Shown here piece by piece: positions 35,820-45,300 of a stretch of DNA of 54,569 nt; the first letter of the stretch is position 1, and each line of letters starts with the position of its first letter. Under the pieces are notes generated by a model that was not told the DNA's origin, did not search any database, and worked only from the letters and a program-made list of their open reading frames with translations. Source of the DNA: an uncultured Prevotella sp. (GTDB lineage Bacteria > Bacteroidota > Bacteroidia > Bacteroidales > Bacteroidaceae); the NCBI GenBank assembly GCA_946998205.1, contig CAMPYJ010000017.1:1-54569 (forward strand), given 5' to 3'. Position numbers and translations under genes: made by a program.

Positions 35820-36404
35820 GTGAAGGTTCAAAAAAGAAGTATATTCTTTTTAATTGTACTGACATGCTTTACCTTCCTGCCGGCTCAAAAGCAGAAAGGT
35901 AGAGCAACTTATTATTCTAAAAAATCCACAGGAACACGCACAGCCAACGGTGAAAAACTGCATCATGACAGCATGACGTGCGCTCACCGCACCCATCCGT
36001 TTGGAACGCTGCTGAAAGTTACCAACCCATCCAACAAAAAAGAAGTCATCGTCAGGGTGACTGACCGGGGGCCTTTCACGCGAGGAAGGATTATAGACCT
36101 GTCTTGGAGAGCGGCCAAAAAGCTGGGAATACTCAACGACGGGGTAGCCATGGTGACGGTAGAACGCATCGATTCGGCGGACATCATCAAGGTTCCATAC
36201 CGCTCAAAGGAAAGAAGAGAGCTGCCTGAGCTGGATTTTGGACTTTCTATCGGAGAGAGTCGTTTCATCGACACATGGACGGAGCAACTAAAAGAAAACG
36301 CCCATCTCACGAAAAAGCAACTCACCAAATTCAAGAACGACAATGCTTTAGAAAACAAAAAGAAAACTATAAAAACGAAAGAAAACAAGCTTCAAAAGAA
36401 ATAG
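35820..36404 (+). CDS. rlpA: RlpA-like septal-ring/lytic transglycosylase-type DPBB protein
   Basis: 194 aa with a GTG start; the GTG gives a signal peptide MKVQKRSIFFLIVLTCFTFLPAQ. The mature domain is the double-psi beta-barrel of the RlpA family: GRATYYSKKSTGTRTANGEKLHHDSMTCAHRTHPFGTLLKVTNPSNKKEVIVRVTDRGPF and GRIIDLSWRAAKKLGI. The VTDRGPF...R...IDLS core includes the conserved aspartates. RlpA proteins act on denuded peptidoglycan at division sites in some bacteria. There is no SPOR domain; instead the C-terminus is a short lysine-rich tail. Probably periplasmic. Enzymatic activity is not certain. Confidence 0.82.
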   Translation: MKVQKRSIFFLIVLTCFTFLPAQKQKGRATYYSKKSTGTRTANGEKLHHDSMTCAHRTHPFGTLLKVTNPSNKKEVIVRVTDRGPFTRGRIIDLSWRAAKKLGILNDGVAMVTVERIDSADIIKVPYRSKERRELPELDFGLSIGESRFIDTWTEQLKENAHLTKKQLTKFKNDNALENKKKTIKTKENKLQKK

Positions 36405-36451
36405 AGAACAACTTCCAAGGAAGACGGAACTGCTATTTCATTATTTTTATG

Positions 36452-36460
36452 TATCTTTGC
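36452..36460 (+). promoter_or_regulatory. -7 promoter element of fabI
   Basis: TATCTTTGC matches TAnnTTTG plus the frequent C and lies 23 bp before the fabI start codon, so the mRNA leader would be short. A TTTG box at the correct distance is not clear. Confidence 0.55.
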
Positions 36461-36483
36461 CGCCAAACTCTTAATATATAAAT

Positions 36484-37341
36484 ATGAGTAACAACTTATT
36501 ATCAGGAAAAAGAGGCATCATCTTTGGTGCCCTTAACGAGCGGTCCATCGCTTGGAAAGTGGCTGAGAGAGCCGTGGAAGAAGGTGCGAAGATTACGCTG
36601 TCAAACACGCCAGTGGCAGTGAGAATGGGTACTGTAAGTGCGTTATCTGAAAAACTTCATTGCGAAGTGATACCCGCTGACGCTACCAACGTGGATGACT
36701 TGGAGAATGTTTTCAAGCAGTCTATGGAGATTCTTGGTGGCAAAATCGACTTCGTGCTGCATGCCATCGGCATGTCACCCAACGTTCGCAAGCATCGTAC
36801 TTACGACGACTTGGACTACAAAATGTTAGACACGACGCTCGATATTTCGGCTGTTTCTTTCCATAAAATGATACAAAGCGCCAAGAAACTCGATGCCATT
36901 AACGAATATGGGTCTATCATCGCGCTCAGTTATGTAGCCGCACAGCGCACTTTCTTCGGCTATAATGACATGGCAGACGCAAAGGCTCTGTTGGAAAGCA
37001 TCGCGCGTAGCTTTGGCTACATCTATGGCCGAGAGAAGCATGTGCGCATCAACACCATCTCTCAATCGCCTACCATGACCACGGCCGGTGAGGGAATTAA
37101 AGGCATGGACAGGCTCTACGACTTTGCCAACCGGATGTCTCCACTGGGCAATGCGTCAGCAGAAGAGTGTGCAGACTATTGCATCGTGATGTTCTCTGAC
37201 CTCACCAAGAAGGTCACCATGCAGAACCTTTATCACGATGGTGGCTTCTCTAACGTGGGAATGAGCCTGCGCGCCATGGCCACTTACGAGAAAGGATTGG
37301 ATGAATATAAAGACGAAAACGGAAAAATTATCTACGGATAA
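36484..37341 (+). CDS. fabI: Enoyl-[acyl-carrier-protein] reductase (NADH)
   Basis: 285 aa. Catalyses the last reduction of each fatty-acid elongation cycle. It has the divergent short-chain dehydrogenase fold of FabI: cofactor motif GIIFGALNERSIAWKVA (11-27) and AIGMSP near 94-99. The catalytic Tyr-x6-Lys is Y160-NDMADA-K167, with an additional conserved Y150 in ALSYVAAQR. The slightly longer C-terminus (LDEYKDENGKIIYG) is usual in Bacteroidetes. Cytoplasmic. It is followed by a strong terminator separating it from the convergent serpin gene. Confidence 0.94.
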   Translation: MSNNLLSGKRGIIFGALNERSIAWKVAERAVEEGAKITLSNTPVAVRMGTVSALSEKLHCEVIPADATNVDDLENVFKQSMEILGGKIDFVLHAIGMSPNVRKHRTYDDLDYKMLDTTLDISAVSFHKMIQSAKKLDAINEYGSIIALSYVAAQRTFFGYNDMADAKALLESIARSFGYIYGREKHVRINTISQSPTMTTAGEGIKGMDRLYDFANRMSPLGNASAEECADYCIVMFSDLTKKVTMQNLYHDGGFSNVGMSLRAMATYEKGLDEYKDENGKIIYG

Positions 37342-37365
37342 ACACGTTATAACAATCAATTATAA

Positions 37366-37399
37366 GGGCGACGCTACCGATGTAACGTCGCCCCTTTTT
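37366..37399 (+). terminator. Terminator after fabI
   Basis: GGGCGACG (37366-37373) pairs with CGTCGCCC (37386-37393), followed by CTTTTTA. It lies in the 103-bp gap between convergent fabI and the serpin gene and probably serves mainly fabI. Confidence 0.8.
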
Positions 37400-37444
37400 A
37401 TTTCTTCCGCTGAAAAAGCAATCTATCAACGGTCAAAAAACCGC

Positions 37445-38686
37445 TTACTTGCCTTGATAAGTACCCATGAAAAAGATGGTACCCGTACTGTGTTCAACAA
37501 TGGCATACATGAAAGGACGGTTGGCATGGAATATAATGGGCTTAGAAGGAGCTGTAGCTGTAGGCGCTGATTCTACCACCGTAACGGCTGCTGCCTTTGA
37601 GCCTTCCTCATCAACCTCAATTTTTGCCTTCTGCAAAACCATGGAAACGAAAGCATTTTCCACTGACATTTTTGTCAAATCGGCCTTGCCACGGTCGAAC
37701 ATCACATTCATCCCTAACAGCTTCAACACGTCATTCAACTCACGAGTGTATGCGGATGTAAAGCGTGGAAGCGTCAAATCAACCTCACTGCTATACGTGT
37801 TCTTCAGATTGTCTTTCCACTTTTTAGCATCCATGGTCTGCAACAAGCTCGACAAATCCTTTCCCTCACGAGGCAGAAGTACCACCATTTCGTATGATCC
37901 ATTGCCGTAAGGGAGCACCACGGTCTGATAGTTGTCGTTCTCAGCAGCAAAGAATCGCTCTTTCTGATGCATCATCTTCACCGTCAACTTTTTGCCATCC
38001 GCCTGCGTAAACGATTCTTCTTGTGTACGCTTTTTATCAAACTGCCGATACCAAATGCCTTTGAAATACAACGCATTGAGTAGATAGGTAACCGCATCTG
38101 GATTGACACGATCCAACAATTGCGGCACCATACCGTGCGTGAGTTCACTCGCCCACAGGTTGATAAACGACAAAGTGGCCGGCGAACTGAAATCTTGATT
38201 GGTTACAAGCGCTTGATATTGTTTTTCAACCACATTCTTAAAGTCTGGCTGCAACGGCTTGTTTTTGTTCGCAACCACTGCATTCGCCATCGAAACCTTG
38301 GTCGACTTGTCCAATTTTGGCGATTCTATCATGAGTTGATGACAAAGAGAATTGATGTCATCCACCTTGCCTGAACGGAACTCAAGACCCTCCAAGATTT
38401 CTTTCTGCGTATCTCCTACCGCCCCATTGGCCAGCATGCCGAGCGCATAGGTCACGCTCAGCGGCGAGACGAACACGTCTTGCTGCTCGCCTTTCGACAC
38501 CTCTTTGAAGAACTTCCAAGCAAACTCATTGCTGTTTTCTACTTGCGCTTGCTGCGCTGCTGTTAGTTTCACGGTTCCCGGATTATACTTGATGTCTGGT
38601 GCAACAGGTTCGTCTTCACTACACGATGCCAGCATGCCAACCGACAAACAACATGCACCGATTAAAGGGAAAAAATGCTTCATCAT
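37445..38686 (-). CDS. Serpin-family protease inhibitor lipoprotein
   Basis: 413 aa. The lipoprotein signal is GACCLSVGMLASC, Cys22 acylated, so it is anchored in a membrane, possibly the cell surface. The serpin fold is clear: NSNEFAWKFFKEVSK, VFVSPLSVTYALGMLANGAVGDTQKEI, YLLNALYFKGIWYRQF and FHANRPFMYAIVEHSTGTIFFMGTY. The reactive-centre hinge EEGSKAAAVTVVE is rich in small residues, as needed for an inhibitory serpin. Counting from the hinge, the scissile bond would be near T-A in SAPTATAPS, suggesting an elastase-like target; this is an inference. It may protect the cell against host neutrophil or gut proteases, or against its own metalloproteases. Confidence 0.92.
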   Translation of the reverse strand: MMKHFFPLIGACCLSVGMLASCSEDEPVAPDIKYNPGTVKLTAAQQAQVENSNEFAWKFFKEVSKGEQQDVFVSPLSVTYALGMLANGAVGDTQKEILEGLEFRSGKVDDINSLCHQLMIESPKLDKSTKVSMANAVVANKNKPLQPDFKNVVEKQYQALVTNQDFSSPATLSFINLWASELTHGMVPQLLDRVNPDAVTYLLNALYFKGIWYRQFDKKRTQEESFTQADGKKLTVKMMHQKERFFAAENDNYQTVVLPYGNGSYEMVVLLPREGKDLSSLLQTMDAKKWKDNLKNTYSSEVDLTLPRFTSAYTRELNDVLKLLGMNVMFDRGKADLTKMSVENAFVSMVLQKAKIEVDEEGSKAAAVTVVESAPTATAPSKPIIFHANRPFMYAIVEHSTGTIFFMGTYQGK

Positions 38687-38768
38687 ATCTATTCTGTTTT
38701 AGTTATCTACTCATAGAATGACGAAAACAATGAAATCTTGCACCGATTTACAATTTATTTTTAATTTT

Positions 38769-39980
38769 TTATCCCAACAACTGCTGCGCTTTTGGCATCA
38801 CCGAATAGCGTTCGTAGATGTGTAGGCCAAACACTGGCGCCATGGTGTATGCCCATTCCATGATCTCGGCCAAGTTATGTTCGTAAACAATCCATTCCTT
38901 GTTGCTCAAGAAGAAGTAAAACTCGATGGGCAAACCCGTATTCGTAGCCTCTAACTGGCGTACCATGCAAGTGAGTTCTGTATTCACCTCGGGTGACTTT
39001 CTGAGCCAGTTTTCCATGTACTTGCGATACAAGCCCAGGTTCGTGAGGTCGCCTTTCAGCTCCTGCTCGGTCAGAAATCCCTTTTCCATACATATCTCCT
39101 TCAGCTCCTGCGTCGCCGGTTTGATGGACAGGAAGTCGAAATAAACCCGTCGTTTCACACGTCTTCCGCCACTTTCCTGCATGCCTTTCCAGTTTTGGAA
39201 CGACCCCTCGACCAGCGTCTTGGGCGACACCGTCACAATGGTGTTGTCAAAATTGCGCACCTTTACCGTGGTGAGCGTCATCTCCATCACCTCACCATCC
39301 ACGGTTGTCGACGGCACCGTAATCCAGTCACCACGCCTGATCATACCGTTGCTGGTAAGGCGTATGCCCGCCACAAGCCCCTCTATGGTGTCCTTGAACA
39401 CCAGCATCAGCACGGCAGAGGTAGCCCCCAGTCCGGCAAACAGCCTCATCGGACTCTTGTCTATCACCAAGGCAACCACCACGATGACACCGATGAAAAC
39501 GGCAACTATCTTCAGTACGCCACAAAACGACTGCAGATATTGCTGCCTACTCGAACTTTCAGCCGTCTCAAGATGACGGAATGAATTGACAACGGCGATG
39601 GCCAGCCGCACCGAAGCTACGGTGATGTAGATGCTGGTGAGCCGGTTGAGCAGCTCCTGAACGAACGGTGCTTGATAGAACACCAACGGCAGCAACTTGT
39701 AAATGACCATTGCCGGAACGATGGCGCAAGCCTTCAGCAGCACATGTTGGTTGAACAGCACGTCGTCCCATGTGACCTTGGTGCGCGCAGTGAGCCTGTT
39801 GATGATTGGAATCAACAATTTCTTGGCGATGACATAGCTGATCCAAGAAAAGAAAATGGCAGCCAACGACATCGACACATACCGCACAATGGGCACCGCC
39901 ACGCCTGTAATTCCACACAGCCGAACCAATTGTTCCACGGCGCTGCGCACCTGCTCCATCGTTTCTGTCATATTCCACAT
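38769..39980 (-). CDS. MscS-family mechanosensitive channel (YbdG/miniconductance-like)
   Basis: 403 aa. Five hydrophobic segments lie in the N-terminal 200 residues. The pore helix and beta domain follow: RLFAGLGATSAVLMLVFKDTIEGLVAGIRLTSNGMIRRGDWITVPSTTVDGEVMEMTLTTVKVRNFDNTIVTVSPKTLVEGSFQNW. This DTIEGLVAGI and RRGDWI pattern is the MscS signature; the enlarged cytoplasmic domain is as in E. coli YbdG. It releases solutes on osmotic down-shock through the inner membrane. It lies 45 bp after dacB in the same direction, possibly in one transcription unit. Confidence 0.88.
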   Translation of the reverse strand: MWNMTETMEQVRSAVEQLVRLCGITGVAVPIVRYVSMSLAAIFFSWISYVIAKKLLIPIINRLTARTKVTWDDVLFNQHVLLKACAIVPAMVIYKLLPLVFYQAPFVQELLNRLTSIYITVASVRLAIAVVNSFRHLETAESSSRQQYLQSFCGVLKIVAVFIGVIVVVALVIDKSPMRLFAGLGATSAVLMLVFKDTIEGLVAGIRLTSNGMIRRGDWITVPSTTVDGEVMEMTLTTVKVRNFDNTIVTVSPKTLVEGSFQNWKGMQESGGRRVKRRVYFDFLSIKPATQELKEICMEKGFLTEQELKGDLTNLGLYRKYMENWLRKSPEVNTELTCMVRQLEATNTGLPIEFYFFLSNKEWIVYEHNLAEIMEWAYTMAPVFGLHIYERYSVMPKAQQLLG

Positions 39981-40025
39981 AACTTTTTATCGTTTTTTCA
40001 TGAATGATTGATCTTGACCCGTACG

Positions 40026-41288
40026 TCATGGCAAGCACAACGCATCGCAAACTCTGTCTTGAAAAGCCCGGCCGTTCCTGCCGTGCATCACTCCTTGGTT
40101 GATGATGGCGAAGCACAGCAGGTGCCCGTTTGAAGCCTCACAATAGCCCGCCAGACTGCTCACGCCCGTCACGGTACCCGTCTTTGCCCACACCTTTCCG
40201 CGCGTATAGGCACCTCTCATGCGTTTACTCAAGGTGCCATCCACGCCCGCAATTGGCAGCGACGGCAGCAGATGGCTGTAAACATTCTGGTGCCGATAGC
40301 CATATTTGAGCAGCCTCACCAGCAGTTCCGCACTGACATAATCATACAAAGACAGGCCGCTGCCATCGGCGATTTTATAACGAGACGGATTCAGTCCCAC
40401 CTTATTAATCAGTTGACGTACCGCCGCACTCGCCTCTTTGGCCGTCACCGTCCGGTCGTCATCGTGCGGCGCCAGTTGGTAGAACAGCGCCTCAGCATAC
40501 AGATTGTCGCTCTTTTTCATCATCGGCAGCAGGATTTGGTCAATGCCGTGCGTCCGCTCACAGATGCGAATGGCCCCGGCAGGGCACTTCGCCACCGAGC
40601 TGAATGCTTCCACCTGAATGCCGGCATCGCGCAGCGCTTTCTCAAACTCGGTCATGAAATGGTCCTTACGGCGGTACACCAAGGGCGACAACACGGGATT
40701 GTCGTCGTCCCAACACCATCCCTCACCCAACACGTCAAGGTCTTTCATACTCTTGTCGGCATACAGATTGCCGCGTATGGTGTCCACGCCAAGACTTTTC
40801 ACGCAATCGGCAAAGGCGCGCATGTCATCCCTGCCGAACTGCGGGTCGAAACCCCCTACGCAGTAGAGATCGCCCGTGAGGGTACGGTCTTGTATCGTTC
40901 CGGTGTGGCAGAGTGCGGTCTTGAACTGATAACTGCCCCCCAACTTATCAAGCGCGGTGATGGCCGTGACCATTTTCATGGTGCTGGCGGGGCGCATCAG
41001 CTGACGCTCGTTATGGGCGTAGATGGCACTGTCGGCCGTGAGGTCGTACACCATCAGTCCCAACTGCGAGGTTTCAAACATCTTGTGCGTAAGCAACTTG
41101 TCAATGCGCACTTGCGCGCGTTCCGGCCAAGGCAGTGCCGCGCTGTCGCCCGGGAGCGTGTCCGTCACGGCCACGTCGCTCACCTCCGAGCTGTCTTTAT
41201 CCGCTATGTCTTCGTAAACCACCTGCGCCTGAAGGGGCATGTACATACCCAGGACAAGCAAACAGGAAAGAAATCTTAATTTATTCAT
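40026..41288 (-). CDS. dacB: D-alanyl-D-alanine carboxypeptidase/endopeptidase, PBP4 family
   Basis: 420 aa. The signal peptide MNKLRFLSCLLVLGMYMPLQAQ places it in the periplasm. The three penicillin-binding motifs are present: S102-T-M-K105 (SxxK, with catalytic serine), S260-D-N262 (SxN) and K369-T-G371. A large insert lies between the first two motifs, as in class C PBP4 (peptidase family S13). It removes terminal D-Ala or cuts peptidoglycan cross-links. Its start codon overlaps the end of the upstream small gene by 4 bp, so they are translationally coupled. Confidence 0.93.
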   Translation of the reverse strand: MNKLRFLSCLLVLGMYMPLQAQVVYEDIADKDSSEVSDVAVTDTLPGDSAALPWPERAQVRIDKLLTHKMFETSQLGLMVYDLTADSAIYAHNERQLMRPASTMKMVTAITALDKLGGSYQFKTALCHTGTIQDRTLTGDLYCVGGFDPQFGRDDMRAFADCVKSLGVDTIRGNLYADKSMKDLDVLGEGWCWDDDNPVLSPLVYRRKDHFMTEFEKALRDAGIQVEAFSSVAKCPAGAIRICERTHGIDQILLPMMKKSDNLYAEALFYQLAPHDDDRTVTAKEASAAVRQLINKVGLNPSRYKIADGSGLSLYDYVSAELLVRLLKYGYRHQNVYSHLLPSLPIAGVDGTLSKRMRGAYTRGKVWAKTGTVTGVSSLAGYCEASNGHLLCFAIINQGVMHGRNGRAFQDRVCDALCLP

Positions 41289-41728
41289 GTGTTTTGTAAC
41301 GCGGAAGACGCATCCTCCGCCTGCTGACGCTTTGTTAATTCTTCCACAAACGCCCGTTCGTCCTCAGGTTGGACCGCCACCAAATGATGGGCGCCATACT
41401 CGATGAGCAAGTAGTGAGACAGCCCAAAATTGACATACATCACCTTACATTGCAACACGTCACGAAGGGGGATGCTTTGATTCCGCGAAAAACGCCCTTT
41501 GTCTATCAACAGACATTCCATCTCCTCATCACGGCCAACGGGCTTGACGCACGCAAAGGTATAGGTGGTGTGCAGCATGCGTTCGAGCATGCCCACGATG
41601 ATGATGACAACCAAGAGCCCAAACACGGCTTGCTTAATCCAAAAAAGATAGACGACAAGCATCGTGAAGAGTGCCATGCCACATTTGAATCCCAAGGTGA
41701 GCCGTTGATGAAAAACACGTTGTGCCAT
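41285..41728 (-). CDS. Small membrane protein, PH-domain-like
   Basis: 147 aa. Two hydrophobic segments near residues 14-50 (FKCGMALFTMLVVYLFW, AVFGLLVVIIIVGMLERML), then a soluble domain (about 60-140) with strand-turn patterns: MECLLIDKGRFSRNQSIPLRDVLQCKVMYVNFGLSHYLLIEYG...LVAVQPEDERAFVEELTKR. That layout is like the small PH-like (DUF-type) membrane proteins of Bacteroidetes. The function is unknown. Its stop overlaps the dacB start (ATGA overlap), so the two proteins are made together and may both act in envelope maintenance. Confidence 0.72.
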   Translation of the reverse strand: MAQRVFHQRLTLGFKCGMALFTMLVVYLFWIKQAVFGLLVVIIIVGMLERMLHTTYTFACVKPVGRDEEMECLLIDKGRFSRNQSIPLRDVLQCKVMYVNFGLSHYLLIEYGAHHLVAVQPEDERAFVEELTKRQQAEDASSALQNT

Positions 41729-41750
41729 GTATGAATGTTGACCATGTTGG

Positions 41751-41782
41751 ACAAACGACCGTCGTTTGTATGTGCAAAAGTA
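41751..41782 (-). promoter_or_regulatory. Promoter and perfect palindrome of the dacB operon
   Basis: The -7 box on the minus strand is TACTTTTG (41782-41775). Immediately downstream is a perfect palindrome, ACAAACGAC-C-GTCGTTTGT (41751-41769), covering the predicted transcription start near 41768. This could be a repressor operator or a 5' mRNA hairpin. The start codon at 41728 is 23 bp further on. Confidence 0.55.
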
Positions 41783-42050
41783 CGAAATTATTCACGTTTT
41801 CCCCGTTCACTTGCGCATATTTACGTTCTTTTACGAAAGTGTAATACTCCGTAAGATTTACCCCTCATCGGTTCTCCGGCATGCCAAAGCACCGCTGCGA
41901 GCCATCGGCATGGCCGTCATGAAGCGAGGATTTTGTCAAGAAATATGGCCATATTTTAACACTTCCGACACATGCGTTCCAGGCAAGAACATCCCTTGAA
42001 AAGACGTTTCTGAAAGCGTTTTCCCACACAACGCAGGTGCTTGCGCCACC

Positions 42051-42160
42051 AAAGTCAACGACTTTACAACCTCACAGCATGCTGATTGACGCGCAAAAGC
42101 GTGCCGACAAGACGGCAAAAAGCATGCTTTTGCAAGACTAAAGTATGGGCGATGAAACCA
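42051..42160. repeat. 22-bp-period tandem array, locus 4 (five units)
   Basis: Units start at 42051, 42073, 42095, 42117 and 42139; three contain AGCATGC or AGCGTGC (CACAGCATGCTGATTG, AAAAGCGTGCCGAC, AAAAAGCATGCTTTTG). The fourth holds a perfect small palindrome GCAAAA...AGCATGCT...TTTGC (42115-42133). The phase agrees with the other arrays. The interval 41783-42348 between the dacB operon promoter and the end of sprA has no gene. Confidence 0.62.
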
Positions 42161-42281
42161 AAGAGAATCCGTAAAACAAGGTAAGCCACTGAAAATCAGA
42201 GCGAAACGAAAGCGCGCCATTTTGGCGATATTTGCCACCGAAAGGTCGATGAACGAAAATATGGAAGTATTGGCGAAGTGA

Positions 42282-42297
42282 TTGTCAAGAAAACATC
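42282..42297. repeat. Inverse copy of the 16-bp motif at 30830
   Basis: TTGTCAAGAAAACATC is the exact reverse complement of GATGTTTTCTTGACAA at 30830-30845. It lies 50 bp past the stop codon of sprA and about 120 bp from the nearest 22-bp array. Confidence 0.45.
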
Positions 42298-42348
42298 ACA
42301 TACACACAGCTACTTTCCAATGAACGACAGCGGCGGCGAGGTGGAGCA

Positions 42349-45300
42349 TCATCGGGTGAGACTGAACTTGAGACTCACGCCAAAATCATGAGTGGTTGTT
42401 GGGAAACTACTGCTGGAGAGTAGCGGCGTGTTGGTTTGCTGGTCGTAATAAAGGGTCATGGTGAGCAGGCGCGACAGCGTGTAATCGGCCGAGAACTGAA
42501 ACTTGAAGGCAGTGTTGCCGCTGCTCGCCGCGCTGGTCATGGTGGCGATGTCCCGACAGATGGATGCCTGTTGGCGGTAGCTCAGGTCAAGACGCAAGTT
42601 CAAGTCACGGTTAGACCTTGCGCCGTTGCGACTGCCGTTGCTGCCGTTTCGTTGCTGTTTCCGCTGCTGTCCATTGCCCGTCGCACGTCGAGCCGCACGC
42701 CGCCTGCTGCCGCCGAACAGTTCCAGGTTGTTAACCTTATACGCCATGCCCAGCACCCAGTCGCGGCTGACGGCCTCATTGATCTGCACGCTCGTGGAGC
42801 TGAGGCTCAACACGCGCGTTGACCGATACTCCAACCGGGTGGTCATGTTGTTGTTGAAGGTGACATCCAGTCCCAACAAAGGCGAGAAGGCCTCGTTGAT
42901 GCTCACCGCAGAAACATTGTACATGCTGCTGGGAACGGGCATTCCCGTGGTGGCGTTGGTGATGAATCCCAATCCGTTCATAAACTCTTGGAAGGTACTG
43001 TAACTGGTGTACGACCCGATGGCGAAGATGCTTTTGTAGGAATGGTTGAGGGTGACACTCTTGAACACATCCCTGAGCCAAGGCAGTTTGCCCAGTCCAC
43101 TGTACCGAATGGTCCAGTTGGGCAGCAGTCTTGCCAGCGAGGGGAAGATGTTGAGCGAGTGACCGCCCATGCTGGTGTAGGCGGAGAGGAAGGCGGGTAT
43201 CATGACATCCGAGCTGTAACGGTCGACGCCACCGTTGGCAGCCTCGAAAGGTTGGCCGGCCAGCGGCGTGCCCTTGGGGTAGACAAAGCCCGCATATTGC
43301 GCCTCGACACGCTGGCGGAAGCCGTCAAGCGACCGGCAGAAATCATCAAACGACTTACTGCGGAAGCCGTTGCCGGCGTCACCTATCCCCTCAAAGGCAC
43401 TGCGAAGCGAGAGCGTGGTCATGGTGAAATTGCCGGTCTGGGTCGTCGGGTTTCCCTGATACATGTATTGCACGCTCCTTGAAGTGGTTTGCGTGCGACT
43501 GGCATTCAAATCGATTTTGAAGTTACGAACAGGCTCCAAGGTCATGCGCAGCTGCAGGTCTTGCGTGCGATTGGACGTGGCCGGCGTGGCAACGGAGTCT
43601 GACATCAACAGCCAATCGTTTTCCCTGGCCCGCTCGATGTACGCGTCATCCACCATACCAAAGGCGAAGTCAAGGCCCGGCGAGAGTGCGCCAGGGGCCT
43701 TGGTCTGCCCGAAAGCATCGCCAACGGCCGGCAAGAATCCCGGCAACGTCATGGCGTAGTCGTCGCGATAGCTCATGCTGACGTTGCGCACCATCATCAA
43801 CAGGCGCGCCACCGACTGTGCCGTCCGGTACCAACCTTTATTCTCCAGCGGCTCTTTCGTCAAGACGGTAATCTTGAGTTTCAGCGCCGAGTCGACCTTA
43901 TTCTTGATGCGGATGGTGTTTGGGTCAATCTTCCGGTACTTCAAGTGATAGGCCTTGCCATCCTCCGTGCGTGCCGACACGATGAGCCGCTTGCTTCTCT
44001 TGCCGTGGTTCACGGTGATGGTGGTGTCGGGTAGGAGCGTGATTTGCTGCTCAAACCCTCTCTTGTTCTTGGGCAATTGTTTTTTCTGCGCCTCGGCCTT
44101 AGCATCTTGTGCCGAACGTCTGGCAGCGTTCCGCGCATGCTTGTTTTGAGTGTTTCTGTTGCCGTCGCCGTCAATGGTTCTCGGATACCGCGAGCGGTTG
44201 GCGGCGTCGCGCTGCGGTTCTCGGTTGAACCGGTCGTTCGCTGCTTTCAGGAAGGGAACGTGATTGTACAGGCGTTGCAGGTCAAAACGCCCGTTGACGT
44301 TCACCCTTCGGTTGGTAGTGACGATGTTGCCGAGCGACGTACCGTCCTCCAAACGGGTTCCGCGGACCCACGAATAGTTGGACGAGTAGTTGGCGTCGGC
44401 GTTCACCCAGTCGAAAATTGGAATGAGGTTGAGCGGCAGTTGGTACGACAAGGAGAACTGCTGGCGGTAATCCAGCGGCGTGCCAAAGTTACGAATGCTG
44501 GTTCGCACCGAGTCTTTCCAGGCCGAATAGCGGTCGGGGTACAGGTCTTTGTTCACGGGAGTGTAAGGCTCTTCTATCTCCGCCTGAGTGCCGCTCTGGA
44601 AGTTCATGTGGATGTTTTTGGTGAGATCCCAACGCAGCGTGAAGTCTCTGTTCCACATAAACTGCTGGTTAAAGGTCAATGGGAGTTGTGAACCGCCCAG
44701 GTCTTGCATGTCACGCTCTTGCAATTCGTAGTAGTTGCGCGTCATGTCGGTGTTGAAAGCGATGTTCTGCGGCAGCCAATTCAGACCGAACCGCTTCAGA
44801 ATGTCGAACCATTTGCTTGCGCTCTTAATCTTCCTGAAAGGCTCCAAAGGCTTGAACACGGGCATCCAACTGTATGACAGACTGCCGTTCCAACTGTCTT
44901 CTTTCTCGTAAACAGTGGTTTCTCCGCTGGTGTTCCGATGCGAATGACTGTACGAGAACGAGAAGTTGGCCGGGTCGTAGGGCATGGGATGGCGCTTGGT
45001 TTGGATACCCACGCGCACGTTAGACAACGAGAAATTGGTGTTGGTGGTCTTGGTCACGGCGATGCTCTCTATGGAGTCGCGCTCCTGACGGTTAGAGGCA
45101 GCGTCCAAAGCATCTTTCAATCGCATGTCCGTGTCCAGCGGATTGTACTTAGGACTGAGCTGTTCTTTCTGCACACTGTAATACAAAGGTGCGCTTACAT
45201 GGGCTTTCTCCGGGAAGAATTTGCCCAGCTCAAAGTTGGCTGTCACGCTGTAATTCTGGTAATCATCGGTAGACCTTTGGGCCACACCCTCTTCCAATCC

